Below, in pieces: positions 1 through 6,300 of a DNA stretch of 28,053 bases. The notes under the pieces were generated by a model that saw only the letters and a list, made by a program, of their open reading frames with translations, had not been told where the DNA came from and did no database searches. This DNA comes from a virus, in the IMG/VR virus record IMGVR_UViG_3300043446_003355, positions 1 through 28,053 of that record; one strand, written 5' to 3'. A program made the translations under genes and the position numbers. How positions within the stretch are numbered: the first letter of the stretch is position 1; each line of letters begins with the position of its first letter.

Positions 1-242
1 GTTCGGTTCTGGGACGTCTGGACGGACTCCTGGGACCCGACTATACGGTTACGGTCAAGTACGCGGAACGGGAACTCAACCATACCAGTGCTAAGGCAAA
101 GCTGATCGGCTCCGACCCAGCTGGGGCTTGGCAATACCGTTCCCGTATACGTCTTGAACTCGGCTATGGGATAACCGTAACTATGACGGCTTGGCCATAG
201 CGGATTTTTTACGGTTAAGGTAACGCTATCACCAACTTTCAT
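1..242 (-). CDS. Small conserved phage protein, 3' end cut by window edge
   Basis: An ORF reads from an ATG at 242 for 80 codons and runs off the left edge without a stop. It begins MKVGDSVTLTVKNPLW and later contains GTVLPSPSWVGADQLCLSTG, then FPFRVLDRNRI. This alternating pattern, with a Trp-Val-x-x-Asp block and a Phe-x-Phe-Arg-Val block, resembles short beta-rich proteins I recall from T4-like marine phages, but I cannot name a function. A sigma70-type promoter (249-277) lies immediately upstream. Its -10 box ends only six bases before the ATG, so the message would be leaderless or nearly so, unless it is read through from the gene above, in which case AGGG about 11 bases upstream could serve as a weak ribosome site. 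The gene is probably real, from its promoter and protein-like composition. Confidence 0.7.
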   Translation of the reverse strand, partial: MKVGDSVTLTVKNPLWPSRHSYGYPIAEFKTYTGTVLPSPSWVGADQLCLSTGMVEFPFRVLDRNRIVGSQESVQTSQNR

Positions 243-248
243 TTTATC

Positions 249-277
249 ATCTTACCCTAGATTTAAAATTAAAGCAA
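249..277 (-). promoter_or_regulatory. Sigma70-type promoter, TTGCTT family
   Basis: On the minus strand, -35 TTGCTT (277-272) and -10 TAAGAT (254-249) are separated by 17 bases. The -35 and the start of the spacer (GCTTGCTTTAATTT) are nearly identical to the promoters at 936-964 and 1400-1428, which argues for a real conserved element. It points at the partial gene at 1-242. Confidence 0.75.
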
Positions 278-302
278 GCGGTATTTTTACTTGACCTTAG
301 CT

Positions 303-521
303 TTAGTCGCACGAGTCCGCTGTCTTAAGCGTAAGATAAACTTGACCGTTGCTTTCTTCCCATAGCTTGAGCTTTTCGGGAAAATAAACGTACCAGTTTT
401 CTTTGTAATAGCGAACGTATTCTTCGGCTTCATCGACCGAAGCGAAGCCTGTGTACGTTGTATGCTCGTTACGACCGCGCTTCTCGCGCGAAACGTAAGT
501 CAGGTGAGACCATCGTGTCAT
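303..521 (-). CDS. Hypothetical 72-aa protein
   Basis: 72 residues beginning MTRWSHLTYVSREKRGRNEH, with an acidic/aromatic middle (DEAEEYVRYYKENWYVYFPE) and a short beta-like C-terminus (GQVYLTLKTAD). It has no recognisable enzymatic motif, signal peptide or membrane segment; the aromatic-rich amphipathic pattern is typical of small accessory phage proteins. The ATG overlaps the stop of the gene upstream by four bases (ATGA), and AAAGGT lies about ten bases before the start, which supports translational coupling. Just after the stop, a 15-base sequence (288-302) is repeated exactly at 1502-1516. Function unknown. Confidence 0.7.
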   Translation of the reverse strand: MTRWSHLTYVSREKRGRNEHTTYTGFASVDEAEEYVRYYKENWYVYFPEKLKLWEESNGQVYLTLKTADSCD

Positions 522-709
522 TGTGCTTCTACCTTTTCGATTTCATTCGCTAGCGTATTCATCACGACCATAAGAGCGGTCGTGGCAGCTAGCTCGTTCG
601 GACCGAGTGTACGGAACACAGAAAAGGCATAGTCCATTGCCTCTTTCAACGTCTCACGCTCGGCGAAGAGCTTGTGACGGATAGCCTTAGCGAGTTCTTG
701 ATTAGTCAT
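518..709 (-). CDS. Hypothetical 63-aa helical protein
   Basis: The longest open frame extends to 799, but the better start is the ATG at 709, preceded by AAGGA with seven bases of spacing and beginning MTNQELAKAIRHKLFAERET. The longer version would overlap the neighbouring gene almost fully at its own 3' end. The protein is 63 residues, almost entirely alpha-helical in composition, with an Ala/Leu/Met-rich second half and an acidic C-terminus. No family is recognised. It lies between two small genes with one base before it and a four-base overlap after it, so it belongs to the operon driven from the promoter at 936-964. Confidence 0.7.
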   Translation of the reverse strand: MTNQELAKAIRHKLFAERETLKEAMDYAFSVFRTLGPNELAATTALMVVMNTLANEIEKVEAQ

Positions 710-710
710 C

Positions 711-908
711 TTACAGTCCTTCAAAGTAGCGAACATCAGCTTCAGTAGTATAGGGATCCTCGGCGCACACCAGCTCGACCAGCTTGTCCTGGAGCGCACG
801 GATCTGCGGGAGAAGATGCTCCGCCAGCGGATAGGCTTTGAAATTCATCGCCATGGCATAGTTAGACTCGAGCATCTCGAGTTCGTTGCGGATCTGGTCA
901 ACAGTCAT
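711..908 (-). CDS. Hypothetical 65-aa helical protein, first gene after a promoter
   Basis: An open frame reaches 968, but that extension translates the promoter at 936-964. The start at 908 (MTVDQIRNELEMLESNYAMA) has AAAGGA upstream at suitable distance. The 65-residue product is helical and acidic, with ELEMLE and LLPQIRALQDKLVELV suggesting two amphipathic helices that could pair as a small coiled coil or helical hairpin. No family recognised. It heads a three-gene unit (908 to 303) of tiny proteins, a context common in early or host-takeover regions of T4-like phages; a role in host takeover is only a guess. Confidence 0.72.
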   Translation of the reverse strand: MTVDQIRNELEMLESNYAMAMNFKAYPLAEHLLPQIRALQDKLVELVCAEDPYTTEADVRYFEGL

Positions 909-935
909 TTCATTTCCTTTCTTCATCATATATAC

Positions 936-964
936 ATGATAGCTTGGATTTGAAATTAAAGCAA
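936..964 (-). promoter_or_regulatory. Sigma70-type promoter, TTGCTT family
   Basis: Minus-strand -35 TTGCTT (964-959) and -10 TATCAT (941-936) with a 17-base spacer. The upstream half matches the promoters at 249-277 and 1400-1428. Transcription would start near 929, leaving a leader of about 20 bases containing AAAGGA before the ATG at 908. Confidence 0.8.
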
Positions 965-978
965 GCATTTTTTTATGG

Positions 979-1188
979 TTAAGCTGCAGCTGAAGTTATA
1001 GTCAGCCAACCAGAAATCGGGGAGTAGGCTCTATAGTAAAGCCCACGCCCATGGATTTCGTCGTCGTACTCGATCTTAACCACTGCCTCAAACCCAGCTT
1101 TCTCAGCTTTGCCTAGAGCAGTAGCTAGATCGGAGCCATTGTACAGCTCAGTTCCGAAGTTCGTTAAGGTTACGGTATAGTTATACAT
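979..1188 (-). CDS. Hypothetical 69-aa protein
   Basis: 69 residues beginning MYNYTVTLTNFGTELYNGSD, followed by an Ala-rich helix (LATALGKAEKAGFEAVVKI) and a beta-like C-terminus (GRGLYYRAYSPISGWLTI). The beta-helix-beta layout with a Gly/Tyr-rich end is consistent with a small compact fold; I do not recognise a family. AAGGA lies seven bases before the ATG. The gene sits ten bases after the one at 1199-1378 and is probably co-transcribed with it from the promoter at 1400-1428. Confidence 0.7.
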   Translation of the reverse strand: MYNYTVTLTNFGTELYNGSDLATALGKAEKAGFEAVVKIEYDDEIHGRGLYYRAYSPISGWLTITSAAA

Positions 1189-1198
1189 GAGCTTGTCC

Positions 1199-1378
1199 TT
1201 AGAAGAGCTTCGGCTTCGGTTTAGCTACTTGTTTGAAGAAATGGTTAAGCTCCCTTAAGAATATCTTAAGGCATTTCGTGTCGTGGGCTTCTACTGGCGT
1301 GGTTGGCCAATCGAAACCCTTTTCTATCGCCTTGTCCTGAGCCTTAAGAATCTCGTTGATTAATTCGGTGCGGGTCAT
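1199..1378 (-). CDS. Hypothetical 59-aa protein
   Basis: The open frame extends to 1432, but its first 18 codons are the promoter at 1400-1428. The ATG at 1378 has an AAGGAG ribosome site eight bases upstream and starts MTRTELINEILKAQDKAIEK. The 59-residue product is mostly helical and ends in a basic Lys/Pro tail (KQVAKPKPKLF). No known domain is visible. It is the first gene of its transcript, right after a strong terminator and promoter pair, so it can be expressed independently of the DUF465-like gene upstream. Confidence 0.7.
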   Translation of the reverse strand: MTRTELINEILKAQDKAIEKGFDWPTTPVEAHDTKCLKIFLRELNHFFKQVAKPKPKLF

Positions 1379-1399
1379 TTCGTTTCTCCTTACTTTTAC

Positions 1400-1428
1400 A
1401 TCATAGCCGACCCTTAAAATTAAAGCAA
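1400..1428 (-). promoter_or_regulatory. Sigma70-type promoter directly after a terminator
   Basis: Minus-strand -35 TTGCTT (1428-1423) and -10 TATGAT (1405-1400), 17-base spacer. It begins two to three bases after the T-tract of the terminator at 1431-1469, so one transcript ends and the next begins in about 70 bases. The leader carries AAGGAG before the ATG at 1378. Confidence 0.82.
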
Positions 1429-1430
1429 GC

Positions 1431-1469
1431 AAAAAAATAGCTAGACCATAAAAAAAGTATGGTCTAGCT
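1431..1469 (-). terminator. Rho-independent terminator
   Basis: On the minus strand, a perfect 12-bp stem (1469-1458 with 1450-1439, AGCTAGACCATA and its complement) with a seven-base loop is followed by A and then seven T (1437-1431). It would end the transcript that comes from the exonuclease and DUF465-like genes. There is no T-tract on the plus-strand side, so it acts in one direction. Confidence 0.9.
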
Positions 1470-1470
1470 T

Positions 1471-1490
1471 ATTCGGGTGTATTCGGGTGT
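1471..1490. repeat. Tandem 10-bp duplication
   Basis: ATTCGGGTGT occurs twice in exact tandem just upstream of the terminator stem. No function is evident; it may be a replication-slippage product in the non-coding gap. Confidence 0.85.
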
Positions 1491-1513
1491 TTAAATGGCG
1501 CTACTTGACCTTA

Positions 1514-1573
1514 GCTATAACCTTAGCCTTAGCCATAGAGCTATAGCTAGGCTATAATCTTAGCCTTAGCCAT
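1514..1573. repeat. 23-bp direct repeat duplicating the 3' end of the DUF465-like gene
   Basis: 1514-1536 and 1551-1573 match over 23 bases with one difference (C/T). The right copy encodes the C-terminus MAKAKIIA of the gene at 1547-1729. The left copy lies after its stop and could encode only an 11-residue peptide (1501-1536) without a ribosome site, so I read it as a duplicated gene end, not a gene. Confidence 0.75.
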
Positions 1574-1729
1574 TTCAATTTCGGTCTTGAGCTTGAGCTT
1601 TTCGATCTTATGCTTTCTTACAACTTCATCTTGAGCATAGTGGTTGAATTCCTCTTTGATAGCTTTATCTAGAGCATGGTGCTTTTCTTCCAAATGCTTG
1701 ATGTGGCTTTTCAATGATGCTTCGCTCAT
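1547..1729 (-). CDS. Small coiled-coil protein resembling DUF465/YdcH
   Basis: 60 residues forming one charged helical hairpin. The pattern SHIKHLEEKHHALDKAIKEE, then a KHKIEKLKLKTEIEMAK segment, matches the DUF465 (YdcH-like) layout: a His/Leu helix with LD-x-x-I, a short linker, then LK-x-x-KLxLK-x-E. Family members are short helical proteins with no settled function. AAGGAG lies eight bases before the ATG, and the ATG overlaps the exonuclease stop by four bases, so the two are coupled. Its C-terminal codons are duplicated downstream (1514-1536), and the terminator at 1431-1469 ends this transcript. Confidence 0.7.
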   Translation of the reverse strand: MSEASLKSHIKHLEEKHHALDKAIKEEFNHYAQDEVVRKHKIEKLKLKTEIEMAKAKIIA

Positions 1730-2379
1730 GAGAAAATCTCCTTGACTCGATTAATATACGGCTGCTTTTCTTTCACAAATATCTGCGGATCTTCATGATC
1801 AACAGCTATCATAATAACAAACTGAGGAATGATAAGACCAGTACGCTCTTCAGCCATTAGAGCATACGTTGTCGCTTGAAGTAAGTAATTCTCAATCCAT
1901 TCTTCCTTCTTTAATTTGCGGGCAGTTTTAAAGTCGATAATTGAAGGAACACCATTCCACTCGGCGATACAATCGGTGCGACCAGCTGCTGCTAATGCAT
2001 ACGAATAGAGTGGTGCTTCTATACCAAAGACGCGACCAATATGATCATCCATGTGTGGACGCAATGTACGAAACAGGTCGATGTTAGTTGGCATCGAGTT
2101 TTTAGGATACGTAGGCTCATTCATCAAATAGCTTTCGCAAATACTATGAATAGCAGTTCCGCGAGCAGCTGCTTGCGTAGAAATCTTTTGTGCTTCTTCT
2201 ACACCCACTCTGGCTCTCCATTCCATCAGCGCTGTTTTATCTGATGCTTCGCCAATTCGAGTTGTAACAGACTGCGCCAAAGTTCCATTTGGCAATTCAT
2301 AGTATCGTTTATCGTGCATTATTACTGTTTTGAGTTGTTCAAAATCAAATAATGCGTGCTCAAAAAATCTACGCGACAA
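1726..2379 (-). CDS. PD-(D/E)XK nuclease, phage exonuclease type
   Basis: 217 residues. The nuclease core is visible at about 130-170: AGRTDCIAEWNGVPSIIDFK gives the Asp, then the IIDFK Asp-x-Lys pair, followed by a Gln-rich helix (LLQATTYALM) typical of lambda-exonuclease/RecB-type folds. A metal-binding His/Glu helix (GTAIHSICESYL) precedes the core. Similar proteins in T4-like marine phages are annotated as exonucleases and are thought to help recombination or host DNA breakdown. The start is unusual: the frame opens at TTG (2379) inside the last codons of phoH, and the next ATG would remove 20 residues including the conserved-looking FFEHALFDF. I keep TTG, with moderate certainty. It overlaps phoH by 11 bases. 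Confidence 0.85.
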   Translation of the reverse strand: MSRRFFEHALFDFEQLKTVIMHDKRYYELPNGTLAQSVTTRIGEASDKTALMEWRARVGVEEAQKISTQAAARGTAIHSICESYLMNEPTYPKNSMPTNIDLFRTLRPHMDDHIGRVFGIEAPLYSYALAAAGRTDCIAEWNGVPSIIDFKTARKLKKEEWIENYLLQATTYALMAEERTGLIIPQFVIMIAVDHEDPQIFVKEKQPYINRVKEIFS

Positions 2380-3109
2380 TCCTTAGCCTATCTTTGGTTA
2401 TGATGTATTCCTTGACCATTGCTGATCTCACAATATCATTCTCGTTAAAGTCAACAAACTCAAAAGATTTCATCTTCTGAATTATTCTCATAAAGTCAGT
2501 CAATCCATTTTTCTCATGCTCGCGAGTGAAATCTGACTGTCTGAAATCACCGCAAAATATTACTTTACAGTTTCGACCTACACGAGTGATGACAGAATCT
2601 AATTCGTGTAAAGTCATATTTGCTATTTCATCAACAACAATAATGCAATCATTGAGAGTAATACCACGTATGAAAGAAGTACTGATGAAATCGACAAGAT
2701 TTTTCGACTTAAGATACTCATAGGCGTCTCCGCGCTCAAAGAGCTCTGAAAAGATAGCTTGATACGGTGCTTCGTATACTTTAGCTTTTTCTTTGTTGTT
2801 GCCAGGAAGGAATCCCATGTCTCGCGTTGGTACGACTGATCGTACGATGACGAGCTTTTTGTACTTGCTGTTGTCTGATAGTATTGATCGAAGAGATAGG
2901 TATATGGATAAGAAAGACTTACCCGTGCCCGCGATCCCGTGGAGTAGTAAGTTTTTGTTTTGTTCATAATAATCAAATGTCAACTTTTGGTTGGCTGTTA
3001 ATGGTTCAACATTTTTTAAATGAAAATTTAATTTTGGTTCTTCATACTTCCCTGTTTGTCTTAAAATGCGCTTTTCTTTTCTTGTTAGTCTCTGTGTTTT
3101 CTGCTGCAT
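2369..3109 (-). CDS. phoH: PhoH-like P-loop ATPase
   Basis: 246 residues. A basic N-terminus (1-35) precedes the ATPase core: Walker A GIAGTGKS at 58-65, Walker B IIVVDE at 156-161 followed by a conserved ANM, and the sensor-like IFCGDFRQSDF at 184-194. The RSVVPTRDMGFLPG block at 90-103 is diagnostic of PhoH. PhoH is common in marine T4-like phages. It is an NTPase linked to phosphate stress in bacteria, and a helicase/RNase role has been proposed for relatives; its phage function is not established. The Lys-rich N-terminus could bind nucleic acid. It lies 12 bases after the FmdB-like gene and overlaps the exonuclease gene. Confidence 0.95.
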   Translation of the reverse strand: MQQKTQRLTRKEKRILRQTGKYEEPKLNFHLKNVEPLTANQKLTFDYYEQNKNLLLHGIAGTGKSFLSIYLSLRSILSDNSKYKKLVIVRSVVPTRDMGFLPGNNKEKAKVYEAPYQAIFSELFERGDAYEYLKSKNLVDFISTSFIRGITLNDCIIVVDEIANMTLHELDSVITRVGRNCKVIFCGDFRQSDFTREHEKNGLTDFMRIIQKMKSFEFVDFNENDIVRSAMVKEYIITKDRLRIVA

Positions 3110-3121
3110 TTATTCACTGCT

Positions 3122-3364
3122 CTAAAATGTGTTGATAGTACTCCTAGTAATTCCTTTACTATGCTTTTTCTTCATATCTTTAAGCAAGTCTCGGAAACCC
3201 TGATCTGGCTTACCCATACCACGACCAGAGGCAAGTGCAGGAGCACCATTAACGAGTTGAGTAATATGAGGATTAGCGGCGAGGTATTCGTCAAGAGCGG
3301 AAATGCTCATGAAGTCCTGCCATTCTTCCCCAGTGTTGTTATCGCGGAATGCGTAAGTCGGCAT
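3122..3364 (-). CDS. FmdB-like small protein lacking zinc-ribbon cysteines
   Basis: 80 residues beginning MPTYAFRDNNTGEEWQDFMS. The MPTY-x-[FY]-R start is that of FmdB-type zinc ribbons, but the C-x-x-C pair that normally follows is replaced by DNNTGE, so zinc binding is not expected. The middle has a helix (ALDEYLAANPHITQLVNG) and the C-terminus a conserved-looking GRGMGKPDQGFRDLLKDMKK. Cysteine-poor relatives occur in T4-like phages beside RNase H and PhoH. No function is known. It overlaps the next upstream gene by 26 bases in another frame. Confidence 0.75.
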   Translation of the reverse strand: MPTYAFRDNNTGEEWQDFMSISALDEYLAANPHITQLVNGAPALASGRGMGKPDQGFRDLLKDMKKKHSKGITRSTINTF

Positions 3365-3581
3365 CTTGCTCTTCTTCTAGACGTTTAAAGTATTCATAAT
3401 CATCAGGGTCAATTCCATCGTCTTCTATGTTTACAAGATCCTGGATGTTCTTTGTTCGCAGTGCTCGATCAAAACGCTTTTCTTTAGAACGATTACGGTT
3501 TGGACGAGCGTCGTAATCACCATCATCATATTCTCTGTCTAGATGATAGTTGTAGTACTTACTGTTTTTAGACTTGCCCAT
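3339..3581 (-). CDS. Hypothetical 80-aa charged protein
   Basis: 80 residues, mostly Asp, Glu, Arg and Lys, starting MGKSKNSKYYNYHLDREYDD and containing KRFDRALRTKNIQDLVNIED. The composition suggests a largely disordered, possibly nucleic-acid-associated protein with one short helix. It sits directly after the DUF6433-like gene (the stop at 3582 abuts the ATG at 3581) and overlaps the FmdB-like gene. I recall similar charged proteins at this position in marine T4-like phages, but no function. Confidence 0.7.
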   Translation of the reverse strand: MGKSKNSKYYNYHLDREYDDGDYDARPNRNRSKEKRFDRALRTKNIQDLVNIEDDGIDPDDYEYFKRLEEEQDADLRIPR

Positions 3582-4019
3582 TTATGCCTTACTCTCCTCT
3601 GGTGGCAATAAGTCAGGGAATGCTTCTCTAACAATATCTGCCGTGATTCCCTTGTACGGCAATTTCTTATCCTTAATAGCGCAGAGCAGTTTTGCGTCAG
3701 AAGGACTTACTGTTTCCAATAATTCGATAAACATTGATTCGCGCTTGAGTTGCTTTAGACCAGGAGATCCGCCCTCTACAAAATATATTAGTTTACGGCA
3801 ACTATGTATTAAAACATTTTCTTGATCGACGAGAGTTGTTGGATTGTACGGTGGGACGCCTGCAGGCAACTGCCACCTAATACGTGGATCAAATGCTCCC
3901 TGCAAAATAGTTCTGATGTGAAACGAATCATTTGCTTTTAATACTTCAATTTTTTCTGCACGCTTTTTGAGCTTCGAAACATTTTCGAGAAACTCAGCAA
4001 TACCAACACGCATAGCCAT
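3582..4019 (-). CDS. Conserved T4-like phage protein, DUF6433-like
   Basis: 145 residues. It starts MAMRVGIAEFLENVSKLKKR, has a motif-like IRTILQGAFDPRIRWQLPAG at 36-55, and ends in an acidic, proline-rich tail (FPDLLPPEESKA). I recognise this as the protein that sits next to RNase H in many marine T4-like phages, and I believe its Pfam name is DUF6433; the number should be checked. The middle resembles proteins that count or sense helical substrates, but there are no catalytic residues to point to. It starts one base after rnh stops, so it is probably made with RNase H. No function is known. Confidence 0.75.
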   Translation of the reverse strand: MAMRVGIAEFLENVSKLKKRAEKIEVLKANDSFHIRTILQGAFDPRIRWQLPAGVPPYNPTTLVDQENVLIHSCRKLIYFVEGGSPGLKQLKRESMFIELLETVSPSDAKLLCAIKDKKLPYKGITADIVREAFPDLLPPEESKA

Positions 4020-4868
4020 TCAAAACTCCTGTATGTGTTCCATTAAATGTTTCAACTTATTAGAAATGAAATAGTTGAACATCTTATCACGACCTTTATC
4101 ATTTTGATTTTCGTAAGACGCCAGCACCTTCAATTGTATTTCTTTGGGCACAAAAGCCAAATCAATCAGCTGCTGATTACGAAGATAATTACGCAGATAC
4201 TCACTATCTATATTTTCTGATGTTTTACCAATCAAAGTTTCCATACGCTTTGCGGTCAGTGGGCGCTGTCTGTCGCCAAGAACAAAACAATTGTCAGCAG
4301 ACAGTATGTTAGGAACGCCATCGCCAGCATCTCCCTTCAAAATATGTTCCTGTAAATACAGTTTAGGGTTGTCATGTTTGATCCACTTCTTACGAACAGG
4401 ATCGTACTGCTTCACATCTGAACGATGCAGCTGAATGAAATCCTTGTCGCCCGACAAGATTAGGAATTCTTCCTGCATCGGAACATCAAGAACACTCGTG
4501 AGAGTATAGATGATATCGTCCGCTTCCGCAGACTCAATATCGATAACTCTGTAGGGGAAAAACTCTTTCAGCTCTGCTCGAATCTTGTTCAAGCACTCGA
4601 AGATCTGCTTCCAATCAAGCTCAGAAGTTTCCTGATTCTTTTTTCGGTTAGCCTTGTAGTAGGGGAAGATCTGTTTACGCCAGTAGTTGGTATTGTCGCA
4701 CGCAATTACCATCTCACCGAACTCGTTGCCAAACTTTTGGTTATAAGAACGCAAAGAGTTTAGCACCATATGACGAACCATGTTTTCTTCGATTTCAGCG
4801 TTGGTGTGGTTACCCAGCTGCATCATAAGATTGGAAAGCATGACTTGACTCAAGTCAACGATAATCAT
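4020..4868 (-). CDS. rnh: T4-type RNase H / 5'-3' exonuclease
   Basis: 282 residues, near the T4 Rnh length (305). It shows the FEN-1/5'-nuclease signature: D5 in MIIVDLSQV, D58 in VIACDNTNYW, the YYKANRKK helix at 70-77, the metal cluster ESAEADDI at 112-119, LSGDKDF at 138-144, and GDAGDGVPNIL at 179-189, which holds the second acidic pair. The family removes RNA primers and flaps during lagging-strand synthesis and has 5'-3' exonuclease activity. The T4 enzyme works with the phage single-stranded DNA-binding protein and clamp. It is 11 bases after the gene at 4880-5257 and probably shares the strong promoter at 5271-5299. Confidence 0.95.
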   Translation of the reverse strand: MIIVDLSQVMLSNLMMQLGNHTNAEIEENMVRHMVLNSLRSYNQKFGNEFGEMVIACDNTNYWRKQIFPYYKANRKKNQETSELDWKQIFECLNKIRAELKEFFPYRVIDIESAEADDIIYTLTSVLDVPMQEEFLILSGDKDFIQLHRSDVKQYDPVRKKWIKHDNPKLYLQEHILKGDAGDGVPNILSADNCFVLGDRQRPLTAKRMETLIGKTSENIDSEYLRNYLRNQQLIDLAFVPKEIQLKVLASYENQNDKGRDKMFNYFISNKLKHLMEHIQEF

Positions 4869-4879
4869 AATATAGAACC

Positions 4880-5257
4880 TTACTTGTCCTGTGTCAGTTT
4901 GATATTCAACTTGTCAACTACTACGAACTTTGTATCCTCTCCATCCTGAACCATTGCAAATACCTTATCGGCAATTTGTTGGAAAGGATGAGATATTCCG
5001 TAATGCTTGCAAAGCAGAGATCTGATTGCTTCAACAACAAACGCGCCATCTTTAATATCTGAATCGTTTTCATCTGGATCTTCCAGTAAGAAACCAGATG
5101 ACTCCATTGCTGAAAAAAGATTCGGGATAATTGTGGCGAGAGTTTCGTTGATATGGTGATGGCGAAGGTTAAGGATTTTATTTTCAACATCTTCCATCTC
5201 AACAGGAGCTGCAGCCAAATCGTCACGCTTTTTTGGAAACTGGATTACATTATCCAT
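4880..5257 (-). CDS. Hypothetical 125-aa protein leading the rnh operon
   Basis: 125 residues starting MDNVIQFPKKRDDLAAAPVE. The N-terminal NVIQFP-K motif recurs in proteins of T4-like and other phages. The middle is helical (NKILNLRHHHINETLATIIP), followed by an acidic DPDENDSDIKDG loop and a C-terminal beta-like segment (TKFVVVDKLNIKL). No enzymatic motif. It is the first gene after a full-consensus promoter whose predicted transcript start is only about seven bases before the ATG, with AGGA in that short leader. Function unknown. Confidence 0.75.
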   Translation of the reverse strand: MDNVIQFPKKRDDLAAAPVEMEDVENKILNLRHHHINETLATIIPNLFSAMESSGFLLEDPDENDSDIKDGAFVVEAIRSLLCKHYGISHPFQQIADKVFAMVQDGEDTKFVVVDKLNIKLTQDK

Positions 5258-5270
5258 TTATCCTACCTTT

Positions 5271-5299
5271 ATTATACGGGACATGTTATAATTTGTCAA
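5271..5299 (-). promoter_or_regulatory. Full-consensus sigma70 promoter
   Basis: Minus-strand TTGACA (5299-5294), 17-base spacer, TATAAT (5276-5271): both boxes match consensus exactly. The predicted start near 5264 leaves a seven-base leader (AGGATAA) before the ATG at 5257. It should drive the 5257 gene, rnh, phoH and the exonuclease. Confidence 0.92.
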
Positions 5300-5313
5300 C
5301 TTGTTTATTTAGG

Positions 5314-6300
5314 TTAACAGTGAGCTGCGATTCTACTGCCATGGAAGTAGAACTTGAAGTCGTAGACACGACATTCTGTTTCTTTTGTAATAGCTTCAAC
5401 AACTTCTTCGCGGCGATCCTTTGTTACATAAAACAAAAAGAAACCTCCACCACCAGCGCCGAGTAGTTTGCCGCCGAGAGATCCTGCATCTATAGCTTTG
5501 CTATAGATCGTATCGAAGTAATCCTGCGTGATCTCACTGACGAGTCCCTTCTTTTCCATCCATGCTTCGTGGAGTAGAGCGCCGAACGAATCGGTGTCGC
5601 CTTTCATCAGCAACTTAACACCCTCATACGCCTTGTCACGCGAGCTACGAACAAGATTGAACTTATCCTTATCACCCATCGCAGCTTGTTGTTTTTGAAG
5701 AATACTGTTAGCAGATCTCCCGCGACCACTATAAACCAACAGTAGATTGTCCTCTAAACGATTGAACGCTTCATGACCGATGCGAATTTCGCGTACATTC
5801 ACATCGCCATCTTTCATAAACTCAAAGATGTTCATGCCACCATACGCAGCTGCAAACTGATCCTGCTTACCGACAGGATATCCGCACTTATCCATTTCGA
5901 TATGACAGGCAATGTCAGCAAGGTAACGCTTTGACGCGACCTCCCACTTGGTGCTAGCAAGAGAGTTTACCAACCCAACAGTGAACGCTGATGATGAACC
6001 AAGACCTGAACCCTTCGACAAAATGTCAGAAATTGAAGCGATCGTCACTTCCTTCGAAACATTAAAATACTTCAACGCTTCCTTGGTAATCAAATGCTGC
6101 ATCTGCTCCACATCTGGGGTCTCTTCAATAGTGTCGTACATGATTTTGACGCCCAGATGTGGAGTCTTATGAACACAGACATAAATGAATTTGTCGATAG
6201 TACAAGACAGCGCCGCGCCCTGTTCCTTTTCATAGAACGATGGCATGTCACTACCACCAGAGAAGAAACTAATACGCAGCGGTGTTTTGGAAATAATCAT
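5314..6300 (-). CDS. hddA: D-glycero-D-manno-heptose 7-phosphate kinase-like GHMP kinase
   Basis: 328 residues, a normal length for the family. GHMP motif 1 is near the start (TPLRISFFSGGSDMPSFYEK, 6-25), motif 2 GSGLGSSSA is at 97-105, GKQDQFAAAYGG at 144-154, and motif 3 KLLGAGGGG at 278-286. The TPLRISFFSGGSD start and the GKQDQ block are those of HddA rather than galactokinase. The family phosphorylates D-glycero-D-manno-heptose 7-phosphate at C1 to the alpha-1,7-bisphosphate. It shares the operon with transaldolase, GmhA, GmhB and a nucleotidyltransferase, which supports heptose as substrate; a fucokinase-like role is less likely. It overlaps the glycosyltransferase by one base and is the last gene of the operon. 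Confidence 0.9.
   Translation of the reverse strand: MIISKTPLRISFFSGGSDMPSFYEKEQGAALSCTIDKFIYVCVHKTPHLGVKIMYDTIEETPDVEQMQHLITKEALKYFNVSKEVTIASISDILSKGSGLGSSSAFTVGLVNSLASTKWEVASKRYLADIACHIEMDKCGYPVGKQDQFAAAYGGMNIFEFMKDGDVNVREIRIGHEAFNRLEDNLLLVYSGRGRSANSILQKQQAAMGDKDKFNLVRSSRDKAYEGVKLLMKGDTDSFGALLHEAWMEKKGLVSEITQDYFDTIYSKAIDAGSLGGKLLGAGGGGFFLFYVTKDRREEVVEAITKETECRVYDFKFYFHGSRIAAHC

Noticed and set aside
1501-1536. An 11-residue frame MAKAKVIAKVK
   Set aside because: No ribosome site; explained by the duplicated end of the DUF465-like gene.
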